From NCBI GenBank assembly GCA_050950645.1, contig JBMNHZ010000017.1, positions 62,001 through 126,000 of the forward strand: a stretch of 64,000 nucleotides of DNA, in the 5' to 3' direction. The position numbers and the translations under genes are program-made. The notes under the pieces are model-generated. The model was not told where the DNA came from. It did not search any database and was given only the letters and a program-made list of their open reading frames with translations. This DNA is from BRH-c25 sp012519325. GTDB lineage: Bacteria > Bacillota > Clostridia > Lutisporales > Lutisporaceae. Every line of letters begins with the position of its first letter. Within the stretch, counting starts at the first letter, position 1. This document shows positions 35,210 through 45,162 of the stretch, piece after piece.

Positions 35210-35943
35210 AAGGCAAAACCGCGGTTGTTACCGGCGGTTCAAGAGGAATTGGAAGGGCAATAGCTCTTGAACTTGCATCAAAAGGCGCAAATGTAGCTGT
35301 AAACTATACTAAAAATTCGGCAGCCGCTGATGCAGTAGTAGAGGAAATCAAAGCAATGGGTAAGTTGGGAATAGCTGTAAAGGCTGATGTTTCTTCAATT
35401 TCCGAGGTAGAAAATTTAGTAATTGAAGTATTAAATACTTTCGGCAGCATAGATATATTAGTAAATAATGCAGGGATTACAAGGGATAATTTGATTGTAC
35501 GAATGACTGAGAAAGAATTTGACGATGTCATCGATACAAACTTAAAAGGCGCATTTATTTGCACAAAAGCTGTATCCAGAGTAATGATAAAGCAAAAGTC
35601 GGGCAAAATAATTAATGTTTCCTCAGTAATTGGGATAGTTGGAAATTCGGGACAGTCCAACTATGCGGCAGCCAAAGCAGGACTCATCGGTTTTACCAAG
35701 TCAATGGCAAAAGAATTGGCAAAGAGAGGCATTAATGTGAATGCTGTTGCTCCGGGTTTTGTACAAACAGATATGACCTCCTCTCTGCCTGAGAAGGTGA
35801 AGGAGGAGTTTATCAAAAGTATACCTTTGATGCGGATAGGAAAGCCAGAGGACATTGCCAAGGGAGTAGCATTTTTGGCGTCTGAATATTCTGACTATAT
35901 TACGGGTCAGGTTATTAATATTGACGGTGGTATGGTTATGTAA
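35200..35943 (+). CDS. fabG: 3-oxoacyl-ACP reductase
   Basis: This 247-residue SDR enzyme reduces 3-oxoacyl-ACP with NADPH. The cofactor motif TGGSRGIGRAIA lies near residue 12, NNAG near 89 and the catalytic Ser-Tyr-x3-Lys (NVSS, YAAAKAG) near 139-156. It overlaps fabD, so the cluster is tightly coupled. Confidence 0.96.
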   Translation: MQLKGKTAVVTGGSRGIGRAIALELASKGANVAVNYTKNSAAADAVVEEIKAMGKLGIAVKADVSSISEVENLVIEVLNTFGSIDILVNNAGITRDNLIVRMTEKEFDDVIDTNLKGAFICTKAVSRVMIKQKSGKIINVSSVIGIVGNSGQSNYAAAKAGLIGFTKSMAKELAKRGINVNAVAPGFVQTDMTSSLPEKVKEEFIKSIPLMRIGKPEDIAKGVAFLASEYSDYITGQVINIDGGMVM

Positions 35944-35982
35944 TATTATCATAATAGAAATTTCTGAAGGGAGGTGAACTTG

Positions 35983-36210
35983 ATGATATTTGAAAAAGTT
36001 CAGGAAAAAGTAGCCGAGCAGCTTGGGATAGAACCGGAAGAAGTTACATTGGAGTCTTCCTTCATTGTTGATTTGGGTGCTGATTCACTTGATATAGTGG
36101 AGCTTTTAATGGCGCTTGAAGAAGAGTTTGATATAGAAATACCTGATGAGGAAGCAGAAAAGCTGACAACAGTTGGCGATGTGGTGGAGTACATAAAAGC
36201 TAATAAATAA
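35983..36210 (+). CDS. acpP: Acyl carrier protein
   Basis: The 75-residue carrier has the phosphopantetheine site GADSLDIVEL near residue 36. ATG 35983 follows AGGGAGGTG; GTG 35974 is inside that box. A terminator follows directly. Confidence 0.96.
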   Translation: MIFEKVQEKVAEQLGIEPEEVTLESSFIVDLGADSLDIVELLMALEEEFDIEIPDEEAEKLTTVGDVVEYIKANK

Positions 36211-36238
36211 AAAATGTCCCGATTGAGGGACATTTTTT
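36211..36238 (+). terminator. acpP terminator
   Basis: AAAATGTCCC and GGGACATTTT form a 10-bp stem ending in a T run. fabF 65 bp downstream may need readthrough or its own promoter. Confidence 0.85.
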
Positions 36239-36303
36239 ATTATATAAAATACAATGCATTTTGGTAAATAGTAAATGTACATTATTGTAAGGAGAGGAAA
36301 CGC

Positions 36304-37545
36304 TTGAAAAAGAGAAGAGTGGTTATAACAGGGGTAGGGGTTATTTCACCCATCGGAACCGGCAGGGAGAAATACTTTCAAAGCCTGAAGGAAGGCATAA
36401 GCGGTGTGGATCATATAACAAGATTTGATACGGAAGGTTTCGACACAAGAATAGCTGCAGAGGTGAAAGATTTTGAACCATCTGAGTACATTGACAAAAA
36501 GGAATGCAGAAGGATGGACAGATTCACACAGTTTGCAGTTGCTGCTTCCAAAATGGCAGCGGAGGATTCGCACATTGAACTTGAATCTCTGGATAATAAC
36601 AGGTTTGGTGTATGTATAGGTTCAGGCATAGGTGGAATGGAGACTATGGAAGCACAGTACGAGATATTGAAGGAGAAGGGTCCGGGCAGAGTCAGCCCTT
36701 TTATGATTCCTATGATGATATCCAATATAGCTGCCGGAAACATTTCCATTGCCCTGAAAGCAAAGGGGCCGAACATTACAGTTGTAACTGCCTGTGCATC
36801 TGCTACCAATGCCATAGGTGAAGCCTTCAAGATAATACAGAGAGGCGATGCAGATATGATGGTTGCAGGAGGCGCGGAAGCCTCTATTACACCTTTATCC
36901 CTGGCAGGTTTTTGTTCAATGAAAGCCTTGTCAACCAGAAATGATGATCCCAAAAGAGCATCAAGGCCTTTTGATAAGGACAGGGACGGATTTGTGATGG
37001 GTGAAGGGGCAGGAATTATGATTATTGAAGAACTTGAACATGCACTGAAAAGAGGTGCGGTTATATATGGAGAGATTGCGGGTTATGGTGCCACAGGTGA
37101 TGCTTATCATATTACTGCGCCTGCACCTGATGCAGAAGGCGCATACAGAGCAATGCTCATGGCAGTTAATGATGCCGGCATAAAGGCTTGTGACCTGGAT
37201 TATATAAATGCTCACGGAACCTCAACAGACTTGAACGATAAGCTGGAGACACTGGCAATAAAGAGGCTTCTTGGGGAGCATGCAAAAAAAGTAGCTGTAA
37301 GCTCTACTAAATCTATGATGGGGCACCTTCTGGGAGCTGCCGGGGCAGTTGAAGCAATTGCCTGCATAATGGCCATAAATGAGAGTGTGGTTCCTCCTAC
37401 AATTAATTACACAACACCTGATGAGGAATGTGATTTGGATTATGTTCCCAATAAGGCAATCAACAGGAAGGTAGGCTGGGCAATGTCTAATTCCCTTGGC
37501 TTCGGAGGCCATAACGCCAGCATTATATTGAAAAAATATGAATAA
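36304..37545 (+). CDS. fabF: 3-oxoacyl-ACP synthase II
   Basis: The 413-residue elongating synthase starts at TTG 36304 (MKKRRVVITGVGVISPIG). Cys is in VTACASATNAIG near residue 163, His in NAHGTSTDLND near 303 and His in SMMGHLLGAAGA near 340. It follows the acpP terminator and closes the fab cluster. Confidence 0.96.
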   Translation: MKKRRVVITGVGVISPIGTGREKYFQSLKEGISGVDHITRFDTEGFDTRIAAEVKDFEPSEYIDKKECRRMDRFTQFAVAASKMAAEDSHIELESLDNNRFGVCIGSGIGGMETMEAQYEILKEKGPGRVSPFMIPMMISNIAAGNISIALKAKGPNITVVTACASATNAIGEAFKIIQRGDADMMVAGGAEASITPLSLAGFCSMKALSTRNDDPKRASRPFDKDRDGFVMGEGAGIMIIEELEHALKRGAVIYGEIAGYGATGDAYHITAPAPDAEGAYRAMLMAVNDAGIKACDLDYINAHGTSTDLNDKLETLAIKRLLGEHAKKVAVSSTKSMMGHLLGAAGAVEAIACIMAINESVVPPTINYTTPDEECDLDYVPNKAINRKVGWAMSNSLGFGGHNASIILKKYE

Positions 37546-37646
37546 GTGATAATATAGAGATTGGGAATAATATTCAGAGGAGATTATTGCCAGTCTCTGT
37601 TTTTTATACCGATTGAAGATATGTCCGGTGGACGGGAGGATTCGAA

Positions 37647-38366
37647 ATGACTGTTATTGATGCAAAAAGGCTCAAGCAGTTAAATGAGTTAGAAAATATT
37701 ATAGGATATACCTTTAAGGATATCAGAATATTGAATAATGCACTCACCCACAGTTCGTATGTGGCTTCAAGGTCGGATCTTCTTGAGCATAACGAAAGGC
37801 TTGAATTTATTGGAGACGCTATCCTTGATATGGTTATAAGCCTCTATTTGTACAAAAAGTGCAAGAACTCTACCGAAGGCAACCTTACCAGGTTCCGAGC
37901 GGGAATTGTCTGTGAACAATCCCTGTACAATGCATCAAATCGTTTGATGCTGGGACAGTATCTGCTTTTAAGCAAAGGAGAAGAAAATACCGGAGGCAGA
38001 AAACGAGTATCAATACTTGCAGACGCATTTGAGGCAATTATCGCAGCAATTTATCTTGACGGCGGTATAAAAAAAGCTAAGACATTTATTTTGAAAAATC
38101 TTGAGGATATTATCAAGGATTCGGTTGAGCACAGGATATTCAGCGATTATAAATCTTTTCTTCAGGAATATATTCAGAAAAAAAATTCGGGTAAGCTGAG
38201 CTATAAGCTGATAAGAGAGGAAGGGCCTGATCATGATAAAACCTTTGAAGTTGCATTGTACCTGAACAATGCCATCATCGGCAGAGGAGAAGGCCGAAGC
38301 AAAAAGGATGCGCAGCAGGCTGCTGCCAAAGATGCTATAGAAGGTATGGGTGTAAGGAATGAATAA
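37647..38366 (+). CDS. rnc: Ribonuclease III
   Basis: The 239-residue dsRNA endonuclease matures rRNA. The signature NERLEFIGDAILDM lies near residue 48 with the second acidic site DAFEAIIAAIYLDGG near 126. A dsRBD follows (about 165-235, GRGEGRSKKDAQQAAAKDAI). It overlaps the radical SAM gene by 8 bp. Confidence 0.96.
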   Translation: MTVIDAKRLKQLNELENIIGYTFKDIRILNNALTHSSYVASRSDLLEHNERLEFIGDAILDMVISLYLYKKCKNSTEGNLTRFRAGIVCEQSLYNASNRLMLGQYLLLSKGEENTGGRKRVSILADAFEAIIAAIYLDGGIKKAKTFILKNLEDIIKDSVEHRIFSDYKSFLQEYIQKKNSGKLSYKLIREEGPDHDKTFEVALYLNNAIIGRGEGRSKKDAQQAAAKDAIEGMGVRNE

Positions 38367-39429
38367 AAAACGTTACATAATTCCTATTTTTGTGCCTCAC
38401 AAAGGATGCCCCCATGATTGCATATTCTGCAATCAGAAGAAAATTACAGGCCAGCTTGAAGAAGTGACGACAGGGGATGTAAATACTAAGATTAAAGATT
38501 ATCTTAATACAATACCTGATAGTGGCAGTCAAATTGAAGTCGCATTTTACGGCGGGAGCTTTACCGCAATTCCCCTTGAATACCAGGAGAAGCTGTTAAA
38601 AGCGGCTTTTATGTTTATTAAAGCAGGAAGAATTGATGGTATAAGAGTTTCAACAAGGCCTGACTGCATAGATGAAAGGATTATGGCAAACCTGAAAAAA
38701 TATGGAGTAAAAACAGTTGAGCTTGGAGTTCAGTCAATGGATGCAGAAGTGCTTAAGCTTTGCAATAGGGGTCATTCCCCGGAGGACGTGGTCAATGCCG
38801 TCTGGATTTTAAAAGAATTCGGATTTTCAGTAGGGGTTCAGATGATGATTGGCTTGCCAGGCGATAATGAAGAAAAAGCTGTTAAGACTGCAAAAGAGCT
38901 TATAAGGCTTAAACCCGATATAGCAAGAATTTATCCCGCTTTGATAATAAAGAATACTTATATGGAAAAAATGTACATCAGAGGAGAATACAAGCCTATG
39001 ACTATAGATGCAGCTGTTGAATTATCAAAGAAGCTGCTGATTCTTTTTGAGAGTAACGGGATAAATGTAATAAGGATAGGGCTTCAGCCGACTGAGAACA
39101 TAAATTTAGGAAAGGATGTTGTCGCAGGCCCTTTTCACCCTTCTATGCGGCATCTGGTGGAATCTCTTATATACAGGGATATGATGGTTCATTTATTGAA
39201 AATGGCGGGAGGAAGAAAGGAAATAACCTTGAGAGTAAATCCGAGAAATATTTCCGAATTAATTGGCCATAAAAAAAGCAATATTGATTTTGTAAAGTCA
39301 AATTTTTTTATCGACAAATTTGAAATATTTCAGGATAAGAGTGTTGAACCTGATACTTTAGTGCTATTTTTAGGTGAAAAATACATTATTATGTCAAAAA
39401 AAGACTATTATTCCATATCGTCTAAATAA
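38359..39429 (+). CDS. Elp3-type radical SAM protein of unknown substrate
   Basis: The 356-residue protein has the iron-sulfur motif GCPHDCIFC near residue 16 (C-x3-C-x2-C) and the Elp3-like features FYGGSFTAIP, STRPDCID and VELGVQSMD. There is no GNAT acetyltransferase domain, so it is not full Elp3. Placement between rnc and smc is common in clostridia. Substrate unknown; tRNA modification is a reasonable guess. Confidence 0.85.
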   Translation: MNKKRYIIPIFVPHKGCPHDCIFCNQKKITGQLEEVTTGDVNTKIKDYLNTIPDSGSQIEVAFYGGSFTAIPLEYQEKLLKAAFMFIKAGRIDGIRVSTRPDCIDERIMANLKKYGVKTVELGVQSMDAEVLKLCNRGHSPEDVVNAVWILKEFGFSVGVQMMIGLPGDNEEKAVKTAKELIRLKPDIARIYPALIIKNTYMEKMYIRGEYKPMTIDAAVELSKKLLILFESNGINVIRIGLQPTENINLGKDVVAGPFHPSMRHLVESLIYRDMMVHLLKMAGGRKEITLRVNPRNISELIGHKKSNIDFVKSNFFIDKFEIFQDKSVEPDTLVLFLGEKYIIMSKKDYYSISSK

Positions 39430-39456
39430 AGGTATTCGAAAAGTTTTATAGAATAT
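39428..39456 (+). promoter_or_regulatory. Sigma-H-like promoter of spoVS
   Basis: AAAGGTATT, an 11-base spacer and ATAGAATAT fit the sigma-H pattern RnAGGAWWW-N11-RnnGAATWW with one mismatch in the -35. B. subtilis spoVS is sigma-H controlled. Confidence 0.6.
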
Positions 39457-39501
39457 TATATAGTATTCAACAAAACAGACAAATTTAGGAGGTATTCTAA
39501 T

Positions 39502-39762
39502 ATGGAGGTACTAAAAGTATCAGCTCATTCACAACCAAAATCAGTTGCCGGAGCTCTCGCGGCCGTATTACGGGACAAGGCGACAGCTGAGATTCAGGCA
39601 GTTGGTGCAGGTGCTGTAAATCAAGCAGTTAAAGCAATTGCAATTACAAGAGGTTTTGTAGCACCGAATGGTATAGACCTGGTAGTGGTCCCGGCGTTTT
39701 CAGAAATAGAAATAGACGGGGAGGATAGAACTGCAATAAAATTCATTGTAGAACCAAGATAA
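39502..39762 (+). CDS. spoVS: Stage V sporulation protein S
   Basis: The 86-residue Alba-like protein begins MEVLKVSAHSQPKSVAGALA and contains AVGAGAVNQAVKAIAITRGF, nearly invariant in SpoVS. It is needed for spore coat and core dehydration steps. An AGGAGG box precedes ATG 39502; the sigma-H-like promoter is 46 bp upstream of the start. Confidence 0.96.
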   Translation: MEVLKVSAHSQPKSVAGALAAVLRDKATAEIQAVGAGAVNQAVKAIAITRGFVAPNGIDLVVVPAFSEIEIDGEDRTAIKFIVEPR

Positions 39763-39779
39763 TATGAAATACTTTTATT

Positions 39780-39820
39780 AAAGCCTGTTATCTGATTGAT
39801 ACTAGGCTTTTTGTTTTTTT
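39780..39820 (+). terminator. spoVS terminator
   Basis: AAAGCCT and AGGCTTT pair over a loop of about 20 bases, followed by a T run (TTGTTTTTTTT). Confidence 0.75.
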
Positions 39821-39928
39821 TACTTTTAAATATTCCTGAAGCGGTGTATGTCATATAGCCTATAGCATATAAGTACAAGGTGTGTTAAAATATATTGGTA
39901 AAAATCTGTTGTTCGGGAGTGACTTGAT

Positions 39929-42900
39929 TTGTATTTGAAACAGCTTGAAATACATGGTTTTAAGTCCTTTGCGGAAAAAATAGAGCTTAGCTTCGGAAAC
40001 ACCATAAATGCTATTGTCGGTCCTAACGGAAGCGGCAAAAGCAATATTTCAGATGCAATAAGATGGGTATTGGGGGAGCAAAGTGTAAAAGCCTTAAGAG
40101 GAAACAAGATGGAGGATGTTATTTTTGCAGGCAGCGACAGCGAAAAAGCTCTTGGATTTGCTGAAGTATCCTTATGCATTGACAACAGTGACAGAAAAAT
40201 ACCAGTAGACTATACTGAAATAAATATAATGCGGCGAATGTACCGGTCAGGCGAGAGCGAATACTATATAAACAAAACAGGCTGCAGGCTAAAGGATATC
40301 CATGAGCTTTTCATGGATACCGGAATAGGCAGAGACGGCTACTCCATAATCGGACAGGGAAGAATTGACGAAATACTCAGCAATAAATCGGAAGACAGGA
40401 GAAATGTGTTTGAAGAGGCTGCGGGTATAGTAAAATACAAAACAAGAAAGCGCGAAGCTGAGAAAAAGCTGGAGCAAACAAATCAGAACATAGTCAGATT
40501 GAGAGACATAATTGATGAGCTGCAGACCCAATTGGAACCTCTTAAGGAGCAGGCAGAGGTTGCAAAACGCTATAGGAGCATTCTGGAGGAACTGAAGACG
40601 ATTGAAATAAACATAATGCTGAACAGTATAGATAAATTTCGCAACAGGTTACATAATGCAAAGCAGGATGCAGAGAATATCCAAAGCCTTATTAATGCTA
40701 AGACCTCATCAATGAAGCAGCTGGAGCAAAAACAGAATGAGCTTGAAGTACTTCTGAGTGATATAGAAACAGGCATAGACAAGTTAAGCGAGGATATTCA
40801 CCACTTGGAAAACTCCAAAGAAAAAATGGAAGGGGAAAGCAATGTACTTCATGTAAGGATAAATAATCTTGATGAGAATCTATTGAGACTTAACGAGAAA
40901 GGTGAAGAGCTGGAAGACGAACTGGAGAAAACAAGACTTGGTATTGAGCAGAATGGTATGAAGCTTATTGATCTTAAATCTGATTATGATAAAGTATATG
41001 AGAAAATTAATGAAAAGACTGCAGATTTTGAATCAAACTTCAAGGCTATAAATGATCTGGAGTCTGATTTAAGTGAAAAGCAGCAGAAATTTATTAATCT
41101 TATTAATAATTATTCGGAGCTAAAAAGTAAAATAAACAGCGCAAATGTATTTATTGAGAACATAAACAAGAGAAAGAGTCAGGTAGAGGGAGATATTAAC
41201 CTGCTTGAAATACAGAAGAAAGATAAGAAGAAGCAGTATGACAAATCTCTTGAAGAGTTGGATGACTTTGAAAGAAAAATAGAAAAATGCAAGGCACAGA
41301 TAGAGGAGCTTAAGGAGAAGAAACAGGAGTGCGAAAGCGAAATAAATCTGCTTGAGGAAAAGGATGGGAAGCTGAAGGCAGAGAAAGATGCCATGTTTTC
41401 AAGGCTTAAGGCTCTTAATGATATGGAAAGGGATTACGGCGGATACAGCAGGGCGGTAAAGGTGCTTATGGCTGAATACGGCAGTATAACAAAAGGATTC
41501 TGCGGTGTTGTGGGAGAAATGATTAAAGTTCCTTCTCAATATGTAACTGCTGTTGAAATTGCACTTGGAGGTGCCGTGCAAAGTATAATTACTAATAATG
41601 AAAACGATGCAAAGCTCCTGATAGAATATTTGAAGAACAATAAGACCGGCAGGGCGACCTTTCTCCCTATCAGTTCGGTAAAGCCGAGATTTTTCAATGA
41701 GGCCGAAAAAAAGCTTTTCAATATTAAAGGTTTTGTAGGAATAGCTTCTGATCTTATCGGATACGACCCCAAAATTGACAATGTTATGAAGAACCTGTTA
41801 GGGAGGGTGGCAGTTGTTGAAGATATTGATTCGGCTATAAAGCTTGCAAGAGCTGCGGGCTATGAATACAAAATAGTAACCTTGGCAGGAGAAGTTATAA
41901 ATGCAGGAGGGTCAATAACCGGGGGAAGCCTGCAGTCTTCATCAAGCTCGGTTCTGACAAGAAAAAATGAAATAGAAACATTAAAGGTTAAGCATAAAGA
42001 AAAACAAAGCGAGCTTGAAGAACTTGAACTGGAGCTTGAAGCACTGAAAAAGCAGAGATTGGATATTAACGATGATATAGAGTTTAAGACAGAAATACTT
42101 CATTCTCTGCATATTGATATTAATAATTACAGAAATAGATGTGATAATTTAAGAAATGATATTCAGGTGATTGAAGACAGGATTTCCATAAATGTAAAGG
42201 ATCTTACCGACCTGGAAAAGGAGTATGCAGAAACCAATAAAATCATAATAAATAATAAGGAAAAGGCCGAAGCTGTTGAAAAGGAAAAGGAAGCGGTTGA
42301 AGCTCAGATATCGGAGCTTCAGGAGCAGATGAAGCAGTTCAAGGAAGTAAGGGACGAGTATAATGATGAGATAACAGAGCTGAAAATAAAACTGGCATCT
42401 GTGGAGCATAATAAAAAGACCGTTGAAAACTCCATAAAAAGTATGGAGAATAGAATAAAAGAGCTGCAGGAAGAAATAAAAGAGAACAGGGATGAAAAAG
42501 AGAAGCATGAAGCAGAAATAAGAGCTTTGTCGAAGGAACTGGAGGATAAAAAAGCTTCAATAGAAAAAAATATCCAAGAGGTTATGGAAAAGCAAAAGCT
42601 ACACAATGAGAAGGAAAAAGAAAAATCTGTAGTATGCGAAGATTTTAAGAGAATAGAAGCAGAGGTAAAGAACTACAACAATGACACAGCTGTTTTGCAG
42701 GCAGATCTTCATAAGGCTGAAATGCAGTATGCAAGAACGGAAATAGAGCTTGAGAGCATAGAAATGAAGCTGCTGGATACATATGACATGAATTATAATA
42801 AAGCAGAAGCATACAGGGATACCGGTTTGAGTCTCACTTGGGCTGCAAAGCGCTGTGAGGAGCTGAAGAATGATATCAGAGAATTGGGCACTGTAAATGT

Positions 42901-43489
42901 AAATGCAATTGAAGAATTTGAAAAGCTGAAGGAGCGCTATTCATTTCTTGCCACCCAGGTGGAGGATTTGTTAAAAGCAAAAGAAAACCTTATTTCTGTA
43001 ATTGCCGAGATAGAAGAAAACATGAAGCTGCAGTTCATTACGGAATTCAATAAAATTAATGAAAATTTCAACCAGGTGTTTAAACAGCTTTTTGGTGGGG
43101 GACACGCAGAGTTGATTTTGACTGATGAGGATGATGTTCTGGGTTCGGGGATAGAAATAATCGCAAAGCCTCCGGGAAAGAAGCTGCAGAATCTTATGCT
43201 GCTGTCAGGAGGAGAGAGAGCGCTTACTGCAATAGCGCTGCTCTTTGGGATACTCAAAATGAAACCTGCTCCTTTCTGCGTATTGGATGAAATTGATGCA
43301 GCACTTGATGATGCCAATGTTGACAGGTTTGCGGAATTTCTTGTGAGCTTCTCTGTGACTACTCAATTTATCGTAGTTACTCACAGAAAGGGAACCATGG
43401 AATGTGCTGACTGCCTTTATGGTGTAAGTATGGAGGACAGTGGGGTATCTAAGCTGGTATCCGTAAGATTGGAAGATAAAGTAAGTTAA
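39929..43489 (+). CDS. smc: Chromosome segregation protein SMC
   Basis: The 1186-residue condensin ATPase starts at TTG 39929 (MYLKQLEIHGFKSFAEK). Walker A is VGPNGSGKSNISDAIRW near residue 31. Coiled coils (about 165-500 and 670-1020) flank a hinge (about 515-640, GFCGVVGEMIKVP). The signature LSGGERALTAIA near 1092 and Walker B FCVLDEIDAALDDAN near 1115 complete the head. It acts with ScpA and ScpB, which are not in this window. ftsY follows 14 bp later. Confidence 0.97.
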   Translation: MYLKQLEIHGFKSFAEKIELSFGNTINAIVGPNGSGKSNISDAIRWVLGEQSVKALRGNKMEDVIFAGSDSEKALGFAEVSLCIDNSDRKIPVDYTEINIMRRMYRSGESEYYINKTGCRLKDIHELFMDTGIGRDGYSIIGQGRIDEILSNKSEDRRNVFEEAAGIVKYKTRKREAEKKLEQTNQNIVRLRDIIDELQTQLEPLKEQAEVAKRYRSILEELKTIEINIMLNSIDKFRNRLHNAKQDAENIQSLINAKTSSMKQLEQKQNELEVLLSDIETGIDKLSEDIHHLENSKEKMEGESNVLHVRINNLDENLLRLNEKGEELEDELEKTRLGIEQNGMKLIDLKSDYDKVYEKINEKTADFESNFKAINDLESDLSEKQQKFINLINNYSELKSKINSANVFIENINKRKSQVEGDINLLEIQKKDKKKQYDKSLEELDDFERKIEKCKAQIEELKEKKQECESEINLLEEKDGKLKAEKDAMFSRLKALNDMERDYGGYSRAVKVLMAEYGSITKGFCGVVGEMIKVPSQYVTAVEIALGGAVQSIITNNENDAKLLIEYLKNNKTGRATFLPISSVKPRFFNEAEKKLFNIKGFVGIASDLIGYDPKIDNVMKNLLGRVAVVEDIDSAIKLARAAGYEYKIVTLAGEVINAGGSITGGSLQSSSSSVLTRKNEIETLKVKHKEKQSELEELELELEALKKQRLDINDDIEFKTEILHSLHIDINNYRNRCDNLRNDIQVIEDRISINVKDLTDLEKEYAETNKIIINNKEKAEAVEKEKEAVEAQISELQEQMKQFKEVRDEYNDEITELKIKLASVEHNKKTVENSIKSMENRIKELQEEIKENRDEKEKHEAEIRALSKELEDKKASIEKNIQEVMEKQKLHNEKEKEKSVVCEDFKRIEAEVKNYNNDTAVLQADLHKAEMQYARTEIELESIEMKLLDTYDMNYNKAEAYRDTGLSLTWAAKRCEELKNDIRELGTVNVNAIEEFEKLKERYSFLATQVEDLLKAKENLISVIAEIEENMKLQFITEFNKINENFNQVFKQLFGGGHAELILTDEDDVLGSGIEIIAKPPGKKLQNLMLLSGGERALTAIALLFGILKMKPAPFCVLDEIDAALDDANVDRFAEFLVSFSVTTQFIVVTHRKGTMECADCLYGVSMEDSGVSKLVSVRLEDKVS

Positions 43490-43503
43490 AGGAGAATTAA
43501 TAT

Positions 43504-44568
43504 ATGGCAGGATTGTTTAAAAAGCTTTTTAACAGGGATCAGGAGAATGAGCAGGAAGAAATACTGACAGAAGAGCCGGAGCAGGTGACCGACGAAGAGA
43601 TTGAAACAATACTTGAAGAAGAAGTTGAAAATGAGGAAATAGGCGGTAATGAGCAGCCTTCCCTCTTTTCAAGGCTTAAGGACGGACTTGCAAAAACAAG
43701 AAAAAACATAACCGGCAAACTGAATGGGGTTCTTTCAAGCTTTAAGAGTGTTGATGAAGAGCTTTTTGAAGAGCTGGAGGAGATATTGATTACCTCTGAT
43801 GTAGGTGTATCAACTACCATGAAGATATTGGACAATCTCAGAAACAAGGTTAAGGAGCAGAATATAAAAGATCCTTCTGAAGTCAAGGAACTTCTTAAAC
43901 AGGAGATACTTGCCATAATGGGAGAAAATGCTGAAAAGCTTGGAGAGCATACACCTGTGGTAATACTAGTTATTGGTGTCAACGGAGTAGGCAAGACCAC
44001 ATCTATAGGCAAGATTGCTTCTAAAATGAAAAGGTCAGGCAAGAAGGTAATTATTGCAGCTGCAGATACCTTTAGAGCTGCAGCAATAGACCAGCTGGAA
44101 ATTTGGGGCAAGAGGATTGGGGTTGATGTAATAAAGCATCAGGAAGGTGCTGACCCCGCTGCTGTTATATTTGATGCGATCAATGGGGCTAAATCAAGGA
44201 ATGCCGATGTACTTATATGTGATACGGCAGGACGGCTGCATAACAAGAAAAATCTGATGGAAGAACTGAAGAAGATAACCAGGGTTATTGAAAGAGAATA
44301 TCCGGAAGCTAATAAAGAGACTCTTCTGGTGCTTGATGCCACTACAGGCCAGAATGCCATTTCCCAGGCGGCAATTTTCAAAGAAGCAGCGGATATAACC
44401 GGACTTGTGCTTACAAAGCTTGACGGAACAGCAAAAGGCGGAATAATAATTGCCGTTAAGTCGGAATTGGATATACCTGTCAAGCTTATCGGTGTTGGAG
44501 AGAAGGTTGATGATTTACAAGAGTTTTCAGCCGGAGATTTTCTAGATGCACTATTCGAAGAACAATAA
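43504..44568 (+). CDS. ftsY: Signal recognition particle receptor FtsY
   Basis: The 354-residue GTPase docks SRP at the membrane. A short acidic N-terminal region (about 12-50) precedes the NG domain: G1 GVNGVGKTTSIGKIA near residue 159, ADTFRAAAIDQL, G3 DTAGRLHNK and G4 TKLDGTAKGG. The short acidic A domain is typical of Gram-positives. Confidence 0.96.
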   Translation: MAGLFKKLFNRDQENEQEEILTEEPEQVTDEEIETILEEEVENEEIGGNEQPSLFSRLKDGLAKTRKNITGKLNGVLSSFKSVDEELFEELEEILITSDVGVSTTMKILDNLRNKVKEQNIKDPSEVKELLKQEILAIMGENAEKLGEHTPVVILVIGVNGVGKTTSIGKIASKMKRSGKKVIIAAADTFRAAAIDQLEIWGKRIGVDVIKHQEGADPAAVIFDAINGAKSRNADVLICDTAGRLHNKKNLMEELKKITRVIEREYPEANKETLLVLDATTGQNAISQAAIFKEAADITGLVLTKLDGTAKGGIIIAVKSELDIPVKLIGVGEKVDDLQEFSAGDFLDALFEEQ

Positions 44569-44577
44569 ATAAACAGG

Positions 44578-44606
44578 TTGACAAATGCATAGTATTAATA
44601 TAAAAT
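44578..44606 (+). promoter_or_regulatory. Possible promoter before ylxM-ffh
   Basis: TTGACA (44578-44583) with TAAAAT 17 bases downstream, or TATAAA at 15. Its -10 runs into the palindrome at 44603. Confidence 0.4.
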
Positions 44607-44650
44607 AACAATGTAAAGGTTACAACCTTTACATTGTTATTTTATTTATG
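44603..44650. terminator. Long perfect palindrome after ftsY, probable terminator
   Basis: AAATAACAATGTAAAGGTT and AACCTTTACATTGTTATTT form a 19-bp perfect inverted repeat with a 2-3 base centre, ending in a T-rich stretch. Confidence 0.75.
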
Positions 44651-44731
44651 GTAAAGCATAATTGGCTATATGCCGCCGCAGTTGATTTTGTACAGAGAAT
44701 TTTAGTTTAAGCAGGGATCTGAGGTATATAT

Positions 44732-45088
44732 ATGTATGACAAGCTTGTACAAATAGCATTGTTGTTTGATTTTTATGGCCAGCTGCTTACGGAGAAGCAG
44801 ATAGAGATAGTTGACATGTATTACAATAATGATCTCTCTCTGGGTGAAATATCAGAACAGAAGGGTATAAGCAGGCAAGGAGTTTATGATACTCTGAAGA
44901 GGGCTGAAAAGACATTGTACCAATATGAGGAAAAGCTCGGCCTGGTGGACAGGTTTCTGAAACAAAAGCAAAATATGCAAAAAACCATTGAGATGCTTGA
45001 TGAATTGATAAAAGAAAAAGAATTTGACAAACATAATATGAAGGAGAAGCTTAAAGAAATAAAGGAGTATATATATAATATATCATAA
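44732..45088 (+). CDS. ylxM: YlxM-type HTH protein, SRP-associated
   Basis: The 118-residue sigma-70 region-4-like HTH protein has YYNNDLSLGEISEQKGISRQ near residue 30. YlxM is nearly always upstream of ffh and binds or modulates SRP in streptococci. No start oddities; ffh follows after 74 bp. Confidence 0.92.
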   Translation: MYDKLVQIALLFDFYGQLLTEKQIEIVDMYYNNDLSLGEISEQKGISRQGVYDTLKRAEKTLYQYEEKLGLVDRFLKQKQNMQKTIEMLDELIKEKEFDKHNMKEKLKEIKEYIYNIS

Positions 45089-45162
45089 GTATTAATAACA
45101 ATATATCCAAATCCTGCGCGATCCGAAAGGAACGGAACGCGGAACAAAATGAGGTGAGATAT

